A DNA stretch of 28,291 nt from Halanaerobiaceae bacterium (lineage in GTDB: Bacteria > Bacillota > Halanaerobiia > Halanaerobiales > DTU029), in assembly GCA_012521855.1 (NCBI GenBank), contig JAAYLO010000035.1, forward strand, positions 1-28,291. The letters run 5' to 3'. The notes under the pieces were generated by a model. The model was not told the DNA's origin and did not search any database. It saw only the letters and a program-made list of their open reading frames with translations. The first letter of the stretch is position 1. Every line of letters begins with the position of its first letter. Position numbers and translations under genes: made by a program. This document shows, piece after piece, positions 23,799 through 28,291 of the stretch.

Positions 23799-24795
23799 TT
23801 ATTTCACTCTCCCCGCCCCGGGCTATAATAATCTCTCCTGTATCTTCAAGCTGTCTTATAACCGTTACAATTCTCTGCTGTGCTTCTTCAACTTCGCGGA
23901 GCCTTACAGGACCCATAAATTCCATATCTTCTCTAAGCATCTCTCCTGCTCTCCTGGACATATTCCTGAATATCTTTTCTGCCACTTCTTCACTGGCTGT
24001 TTTTAGTGCCAGGGCTATATCATGGGTATCTACCTGTCTCATTACCAGCTGCACAGCCCTATCATCAAGCAGCATAATATCTTCGAAAACAAACATTCTT
24101 TTTCTGATTTCAGTGGCCAGTTCAGGCTCTTCTTCCTCCAGCTGGTCCAGTATATTCTTTTCGGTCCCCCTGTCAACTGAATTCAGGATATTGACAATTG
24201 CTTCAATCCCGCCAGTAGATGCAAACTCATCTGAAAGAACAGATGATAATTTTTGTTCAAGGATGCTTTCAACAGCTTTTATAATATCAGGTGAGGTTCT
24301 GTCCATTTCTGCGATACGCCTGCTGACATCAGCCTGAATATCCTGGGGTAAAGCGGAAAGGATCTGGGCAGCCTGGCCTGGCTGCAAATAAGCGAGGACC
24401 ATGGCTATGGTTTGAGGGTGTTCTCCCTGAATAAAATTCAGGAGCTGGGATGGGTCAATCTTACGGATAGAATCAAATGGACGAACCTGTAATGTTGCGG
24501 TCAGTCTTTCCAGGATTATCCTGGCTTTTTCTTCTCCCAGGGCTTTAGTAAGTACATCCCGGGCATATTCCACTCCGCCGCGGTTTATGTAATCTTTTGC
24601 TTCCAGGATTTGATGAAACTCTTCCAGAACATCATATTTTAGCTCAGGATTTACCCGTCTCATATTGGCTATTTCCAGAGTCAATTCCTCTATCTCTTCA
24701 TCATTGAGGTGCTGGAATATCTTTGCAGAAAGATCTGGTCCTAAAGCTACTAAAAGTATTGCCGCTTTGGTTTTTCCACTTATCTTTTTAGCCAT
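23791..24795 (-). CDS. fliG: FliG, flagellar motor switch protein
   Basis: The protein has 334 residues from the ATG at 24795 (GGGAGG seven bases before; a GTG one codon earlier is also open). The N-domain (1-100) binds FliF. The middle domain has the EHPQ motif ('IQGEHPQTIAMVLAYL', about 122-137). The C-domain (about 190-325) holds 'MFVFEDIMLLDDRAVQLVMRQVD' and the charged torque helix near 'MSRRAGEMLREDMEFMGPVR', with the Arg, Asp and Glu residues that face MotA. It is complete. Confidence 0.97.
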   Translation of the reverse strand: MAKKISGKTKAAILLVALGPDLSAKIFQHLNDEEIEELTLEIANMRRVNPELKYDVLEEFHQILEAKDYINRGGVEYARDVLTKALGEEKARIILERLTATLQVRPFDSIRKIDPSQLLNFIQGEHPQTIAMVLAYLQPGQAAQILSALPQDIQADVSRRIAEMDRTSPDIIKAVESILEQKLSSVLSDEFASTGGIEAIVNILNSVDRGTEKNILDQLEEEEPELATEIRKRMFVFEDIMLLDDRAVQLVMRQVDTHDIALALKTASEEVAEKIFRNMSRRAGEMLREDMEFMGPVRLREVEEAQQRIVTVIRQLEDTGEIIIARGGESEIIV

Positions 24796-24807
24796 CACGA
24801 AACCTCC

Positions 24808-26373
24808 CTATTCATCGAGGAGCCAACTCTTTAACAATTGTGCAACCTCTGCTGGTTGTTCTGAAACTGCTTTTGCAATAGCATCCCTTAATTGTATCCT
24901 TTGCCTTTCTTCTTCAGTCAGCTCTTCAGTAATAGAACTCATTTCCTCTTCATCTCCAATTATAAAATCAACGGCTTTCCCTGGAATTATCTCCTCACTG
25001 GCAGTTTGAACAGAACGCTTTAATGAAATAGTAAGTATTACTAATGTCAATAACACAAATATAATTAATCCGCTATATAAATACATTCTGGTTCTTTCAG
25101 CCTGATAGGCAGCACTCTCTAAGCGTGCATACTCTTCCTCCAGTGACCTGTCAAAAGCAAGGCTTGTAATAGCTACAATATCTCCCCGCATGCTATCATA
25201 ACCTATGGAAGCCTTTACAATCTCTTCTATCTTATCAAGGGTAGTTTCATCAATCAAATCATTAACAACAACCGCTACAGAAATATGTTCTACCTTGCCC
25301 GGAGCATAAATATGCCTTTCAATCTTTTCATTTATCTCATAATTTGTAATCCGTTCCGTGTTTTCATATTGCCCGTAAAGTTCATTTTCTACAAGCTGAT
25401 ATTGGGGAATATTTGAACTGGTTCCAGGAACCCCTCCGCTGCCTGGATTAACACCCTGATATGACTCCAGGTATTCCTGCTGGCTGCGGATAATTCCTTC
25501 TTCATCTATAACAGGATAATATTCCTTACTTTCTACCTGGCGTTGATCAAAATTGAGCCTGGCATTGACCTGCAAGGTAAAATTGTTGGAGCCAAGTACT
25601 CTTGTAAGCAGGATTCTTAGATCCTGTTTCAATCCTTCAGCAAACTGTCTCTCTATCTCAAATTGCTTCATGGCAAGCTGGCTATTCAGTAAAGCTTCTT
25701 CCTGGAAAACAGGTGTAAGTAAATTGCCGGTAGTATCGACAATCGTAACATTTTCTGTTTTCAGTCCCTGTACACTACTGGCCACCAGGTTGCTGATAGC
25801 CTGTACCTGCCCGGCACTTAGTGTCCTTCCTGGCTTAATTTTCAGTAAAACAGAGGCCTGTGCTGGTTTGTCTTCTTCTATAAAAATACTCTCCTCAGGT
25901 GCACTTATCTGTACCCTGGCAAATTCAACATTATTCATAGTTTGAATTGTTCTGCTTAATTCACCACTTAAAGCACGATAAAAATTGACCTTTCTTTCAA
26001 AATCCGTTGTACCAAAACTGCTCTGATCAAATATTTCAAAACCTACTACACCCTGTGTCGGCAAACCCTCACCGGCCATCAACAATCTTGTTTTATATAC
26101 ATATTCTGCCGGGACCAGAATCGTCCGGCCATTATCTGCCAGTCTGTAACTGATACCTTCCTCCTCCAGTTTTTGAATAATAGAATTAGCATCAACAGGA
26201 GCAAGATTATTAAAAAGAATCTGATACGGAGAACTGCTGCTCCAGATTATAATAGATATAAGACCGATTACCAGGGTTAATACTATCGTAATTATAACAA
26301 TCCTGGCTCTTTTATTTAATTTACTCCAGAAATCATTAAATTGTTCTGAATAAGGCTTAATCCAATCAAACAT
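24808..26373 (-). CDS. fliF: FliF, MS-ring protein
   Basis: The protein has 521 residues. An N-terminal membrane helix (about 24-46) is followed by two ring-building motifs of the YscJ/FliF domain (about 48-225; 'GEGLPTQGVVGFEIFD' is a signature). The beta-collar region spans about 225-430, and a second membrane helix lies at about 435-457. The C-terminal tail 'AIAKAVSEQPAEVAQLLKSWLLDE' is the FliG-binding helix. It forms the MS ring that houses the export gate. An 80-base gap separates it from fliE, the second largest gap in this half of the operon. Confidence 0.97.
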   Translation of the reverse strand: MFDWIKPYSEQFNDFWSKLNKRARIVIITIVLTLVIGLISIIIWSSSSPYQILFNNLAPVDANSIIQKLEEEGISYRLADNGRTILVPAEYVYKTRLLMAGEGLPTQGVVGFEIFDQSSFGTTDFERKVNFYRALSGELSRTIQTMNNVEFARVQISAPEESIFIEEDKPAQASVLLKIKPGRTLSAGQVQAISNLVASSVQGLKTENVTIVDTTGNLLTPVFQEEALLNSQLAMKQFEIERQFAEGLKQDLRILLTRVLGSNNFTLQVNARLNFDQRQVESKEYYPVIDEEGIIRSQQEYLESYQGVNPGSGGVPGTSSNIPQYQLVENELYGQYENTERITNYEINEKIERHIYAPGKVEHISVAVVVNDLIDETTLDKIEEIVKASIGYDSMRGDIVAITSLAFDRSLEEEYARLESAAYQAERTRMYLYSGLIIFVLLTLVILTISLKRSVQTASEEIIPGKAVDFIIGDEEEMSSITEELTEEERQRIQLRDAIAKAVSEQPAEVAQLLKSWLLDE

Positions 26374-26453
26374 ATAAAAACCTCTTTCGAATTATACATT
26401 GGCTTTATTGGTCTTTCTTAACACACTGAATCTCTCTATTCAGAGTATCATAA

Positions 26454-26747
26454 TTATAACTGTATGCGCATAATCTCCTGGTAAGCCTCAATGAGTTTGT
26501 TATGTATAGCCAGGGTTAAATTCAGGGCCAGGCCAGCCTTTTCCTGGGCGATGGTAACCTGTGCTATGTCATCTATTTTCCCCAGGGCAAAAGCCTCAGT
26601 TAATTTATCAGATTCTTTTATCAATTCATTGGTTTTATTAATTGACTCCTTAAAAATCTCAATAAAAGAAAGTGATTCTTTTCTATCCGGGCTCTTTTTT
26701 TCAACTATATAATTATCCAGACTCAAATTATTTACCGGATTAATCAT
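26454..26747 (-). CDS. fliE: FliE, MS ring-rod junction protein
   Basis: The protein has 97 residues from the second of two adjacent ATGs; AGGGTGA is better spaced for it. The conserved C-terminal half is 'VTIAQEKAGLALNLTLAIHNKLIEAYQEIMRIQL', and 'SFIEIFKESINKTNELIKESD' lies in the middle. FliE is the first rod component and joins the MS ring to the rod. It is in the standard flgB-flgC-fliE order. Confidence 0.94.
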   Translation of the reverse strand: MINPVNNLSLDNYIVEKKSPDRKESLSFIEIFKESINKTNELIKESDKLTEAFALGKIDDIAQVTIAQEKAGLALNLTLAIHNKLIEAYQEIMRIQL

Positions 26748-26760
26748 CATCTCTCACCCT

Positions 26761-27195
26761 TTATCCTTTACCAATCTCTAAAGCCTTTAGAGCCATATTT
26801 TTCAAAGAATTGAGGGCAGTAACATTCGCTTCATAGGCCCGGGATGCATCAATCATATCAACCATTTCTGTCACAATATCAACATTGGGCATAGAGACAT
26901 ATCCGTCTTCATCAGCATCAGGATGTGCAGGATTATAAATTATCTTGAAAGGAGATTGGTCCTCTATAATCGCAGATACCTGAACACCGCCTTTTCCCCG
27001 ACTATTCATTTTTTCATTTAAGAAAAAGGAAAAAGGCCTATTTCTCCTTTCTTCAAATACAGGTAACTGTCTACGGTAAGGGCCTCCAGTTTCCGTTCTT
27101 GTAGTATCTATATTGGCTATGTTATTGGCTATAATATCCATTCTCAATCTCTGAGCTGTCATCCCTGAAGCACTGATATTAAAACCGCTGAACAT
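26761..27195 (-). CDS. flgC: FlgC, proximal rod protein
   Basis: The protein has 144 residues. The N-terminal helix has 'GFNISASGMTAQRLRMDIIA' and 'NNIANIDTTRT'; the C-terminal end has 'MPNVDIVTEMVDMIDASRAYEANVTALNSLK'. It starts at an ATG that shares bases with the flgB stop (TTGATG; a TTG one codon earlier is also open), with AAGGAGG inside the flgB end. It forms the proximal rod with FlgB and FlgF. Confidence 0.95.
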   Translation of the reverse strand: MFSGFNISASGMTAQRLRMDIIANNIANIDTTRTETGGPYRRQLPVFEERRNRPFSFFLNEKMNSRGKGGVQVSAIIEDQSPFKIIYNPAHPDADEDGYVSMPNVDIVTEMVDMIDASRAYEANVTALNSLKNMALKALEIGKG

Positions 27196-27596
27196 CAATA
27201 CTTACCTCCTTTTTCAATAACATTATTCAATGATGTAAACTTCCTGCTTATATATTGGGCAAGTGTAATATAGTATAATTCCGTTTTTGACGATTCTGCC
27301 ATTTCATATTCAATATCAACATTATTCTTATCATTCCGATATGAGGTATTCTGTGCAATTAATCTCTTGAAGGGCCTTTCCTTTTTATCTGTCGTAATGT
27401 GCCTCTCATCAGTAGTTTTCATAATAATGCCGGATTTATCGTCTTTCTGGACTTCCTTTTTCAGTATTGAGAAAAAATCTACATCCGCTCTTTTATAACC
27501 GGGAGTGTTGACATTGGCAATATTATTAATAAGAGTTTCCTGTCTCAAAGAAGCCCCTTCCAATCCCTTCTGTAACAAATTAATCAATGAATCCAT
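27195..27596 (-). CDS. flgB: FlgB, proximal rod protein
   Basis: The protein has 133 residues. 'LRQETLINNIANVNTPGYKRADVDF' (about 17-41) is the conserved rod motif; the C-terminal 'YYITLAQYISRKFTSLNNVI' is the second axial helix. The ATG follows GAGGGTGA. It is separated from cheY by 82 bases in which I see no convincing promoter or terminator. Confidence 0.95.
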   Translation of the reverse strand: MDSLINLLQKGLEGASLRQETLINNIANVNTPGYKRADVDFFSILKKEVQKDDKSGIIMKTTDERHITTDKKERPFKRLIAQNTSYRNDKNNVDIEYEMAESSKTELYYITLAQYISRKFTSLNNVIEKGGKY

Positions 27597-27678
27597 GATT
27601 TCTCACCCTCTTTGAACAGATCAGACATCAATATTTTTGACCGGATCAGATTTACTATAATAAAACTCCAGGAGTAAT

Positions 27679-28032
27679 TTATATAAACTTCTTAACTGCT
27701 GCCAGTACCCTTTCTTCCTTGAAAGGCTTTACTATAAAATCCTTTGCTCCCGCCTCTATAGCCTCAATTATCATTTTCTGCTGGCCCATGGCACTACATA
27801 CTATTATTTTTGAATCTGGATCATATGCCTTAATAGCCCTTATTGCTTCCAGTCCATCCATAACAGGCATTGTTATATCCATGGTTACAATATCAGGTGA
27901 CAATTTCTTGTACATTTCTACAGCTTCCAGGCCGTTCTTTGCTTCTCCAACTATCTCATAACTATCTTTAAGTATATTTCTTAAGTTCAATCTCATAAAA
28001 GCAGCATCATCAACAATCAAAACGGATTTCAT
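27679..28032 (-). CDS. cheY: CheY, chemotaxis response regulator
   Basis: The protein has 117 residues, a single receiver domain with no output domain. The acidic pair D8-D9 (IVDDAAFMR), phosphoacceptor D52 (TMDITMPVMDG), S80 (in VCSAMG) and K102 (VKPF) are all present. Phospho-CheY binds the N-terminal peptides of FliM and FliY and changes rotation; FliY's CheC-type sites dephosphorylate it. It is the first gene after the riboswitch, unlike Bacillus, where cheY lies after fliY. The ATG has AAAGGGGGC about nine bases upstream, overlapping a copy of the leader repeat motif. Confidence 0.96.
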   Translation of the reverse strand: MKSVLIVDDAAFMRLNLRNILKDSYEIVGEAKNGLEAVEMYKKLSPDIVTMDITMPVMDGLEAIRAIKAYDPDSKIIVCSAMGQQKMIIEAIEAGAKDFIVKPFKEERVLAAVKKFI

Positions 28033-28194
28033 AAGCTTTAAGCCCCCTTTAAACCCGATTCTTCCTCCTTATTAGTTATAGTTCGCTATTTATCCTGTAA
28101 TTCCTGCATTTTATAAGGCTGTACACATTACTAAAGTAAAGCAAATAAATCATTTTAAAGTTATATTTAAGCCCAGTTATATTTAAGCCCTTAG
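28033..28194 (-). promoter_or_regulatory. 5' leader between riboswitch terminator and cheY
   Basis: These 162 non-coding bases separate the terminator from the cheY start. They hold a 16-bp tandem repeat (28159-28190), a third copy of its GGGCTTAAA core next to the cheY ribosome site (28037-28045), two AGGA motifs near 28090-28107, and an AAGGAGGAAG string at about 28062-28071 with no start codon at proper distance. No ORF of useful length was seen. The long leader suggests further RNA-level control, but this is inference. Confidence 0.5.
28159..28190. repeat. Perfect tandem repeat, 2 x 16 bp
   Basis: On the plus strand the unit agttatatttaagccc occurs twice without a gap or mismatch (28159-28174 and 28175-28190). 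On the transcribed strand it reads GGGCTTAAATATAACT. The 9-base core GGGCTTAAA occurs a third time at 28037-28045, just upstream of the cheY start. Confidence 0.9.
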
Positions 28195-28223
28195 AAAAAA
28201 AAACTATAGCATTTTAGCTATAG
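28195..28223 (-). terminator. Rho-independent terminator (riboswitch expression platform)
   Basis: On the minus strand a 7-bp perfect stem (CTATAGC at 28223-28217 and GCTATAG at 28210-28204) with a 6-base loop TAAAAT is followed at once by nine U residues (28203-28195). It lies about 27 bases after the end of the c-di-GMP aptamer and before cheY, so it is best read as an attenuator for the flagellar operon, not as the end of an unrelated gene. The stem is AU-rich, which fits a conditional rather than a strong constitutive terminator. Confidence 0.8.
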
Positions 28224-28250
28224 GATAAATTTCTAAAACATTTTAAACAA

Positions 28251-28291
28251 CGGCAGCCTGGCAATCATAGATACATCTTTAGACCCATAGC
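28251..28291 (-). promoter_or_regulatory. Cyclic-di-GMP-I (GEMM-I) riboswitch, 3' half of aptamer (cut by window edge)
   Basis: Read on the minus strand from 28291, the bases match the second half of GEMM-I aptamers. GCTATGGG is followed by the tetraloop-receptor halves TCTAAA (28283-28278) and TATGA (28269-28265, after a short AGA/TCT stem with loop TGTA), then TTGCCAGGCTGCCG (28264-28251), the 3' closing strand. The receptor halves differ from the usual CCTAAG/TATGG in ways that keep pairing (U-A for C-G and A-U for G-U). The 5' half, including the GNRA-loop hairpin and GGACGCAAA, would lie beyond 28291. GEMM-I elements control flagellar operons in Clostridioides difficile, where c-di-GMP promotes termination. 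Confidence 0.8.

Noticed and set aside
26385..26421. TATAAT (26391-26396, minus strand) with TTAAGA 19 bases upstream, a possible internal promoter before fliF
   Set aside because: The -35 match is 4 of 6, the spacing is long, and the transcript would leave only about 11 bases before the fliF start. A chance AT-rich match is more likely.
26426..26443. Inverted repeat CTGAAT/ATTCAG between fliE and fliF
   Set aside because: The stem is only 6 bp and AU-rich with no U-tract. It is too weak to call a terminator or processing site.
27661..27681. ACTCCTGGAGT palindrome followed by TTTT after the cheY stop, as a possible terminator
   Set aside because: The palindrome leaves a 1- to 3-base loop and a 4-bp stem, with a short U run. 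It is not a plausible terminator, and cheY and flgB are probably co-transcribed.
28110..28140. TATAAA with TTTACT 19 bases upstream (minus strand) in the cheY leader
   Set aside because: The spacing and -35 match are poor. A promoter upstream of the riboswitch, beyond the window, is a better expectation.
1..28291. Mobile elements, CRISPR arrays, tRNA or rRNA genes
   Set aside because: No inverted-repeat-bounded transposase, direct-repeat/spacer array or RNA gene signature was seen; the window is filled with co-directional flagellar genes.

Overview
The window is one continuous flagellar super-operon, read entirely on the minus strand (right to left). I see 36 tightly packed genes, mostly overlapping or separated by fewer than 40 bases, and no gene on the plus strand. 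The gene order, the short FlgD, the CheC-type FliY, the FlhF/FlhG pair, FapA and an internal sigma-28 gene point to an AT-rich anaerobic Firmicute of the Clostridia/Halanaerobiales type. That placement is inferred from synteny and protein style, not from a marker gene.

Right edge (28291-28033): the first bases on the minus strand read as the 3' half of a GEMM-I cyclic-di-GMP riboswitch, cut by the window boundary. A rho-independent terminator follows, then a leader carrying a perfect 16-bp tandem repeat, then the first gene, cheY. The operon therefore appears to be controlled by c-di-GMP through transcription attenuation.

28032-18570, rod, export and hook-assembly block: cheY, flgB, flgC, fliE, fliF, fliG, fliH, fliI, fliJ, a MotE/YlxF-like gene, fliK and flgD. 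18540-12421, hook, motor and switch block: a TIGR02530-type flagellar operon protein, flgE, flbD, motA, motB, fliL, fliM and fliY. 12382-5097, export gate and placement block: fliO, fliP, fliQ, fliR, flhB, flhA, flhF and flhG. 5056-1, regulatory and accessory tail: a PilZ (YcgR/YpfA-type) protein, a two-TM protein with an acidic tail, the sigma-28 gene, fapA, a small charged protein, a SwrB-like protein, a stand-alone MltG N-domain protein, and the start of an flgF/flgG-type rod gene that leaves the window at base 1.

Together the genes encode nearly the whole basal body, hook, export apparatus, switch and stator. The che signalling genes (cheA, cheW, cheB, cheR, cheC, cheD) that sit between flhG and sigD in Bacillus are absent here; only cheY is present, at the head of the operon. 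Filament genes and flgM are not in the window. The most notable points are the c-di-GMP switch at the head paired with a PilZ protein inside the same operon, a possible unannotated 34-residue ORF upstream of flgE, an NPTQ instead of NPTH cleavage motif in FlhB, and several poorly characterised accessory proteins around sigD. No intergenic stretch exceeds 300 bases; the longest is the 259-base leader at the right edge.
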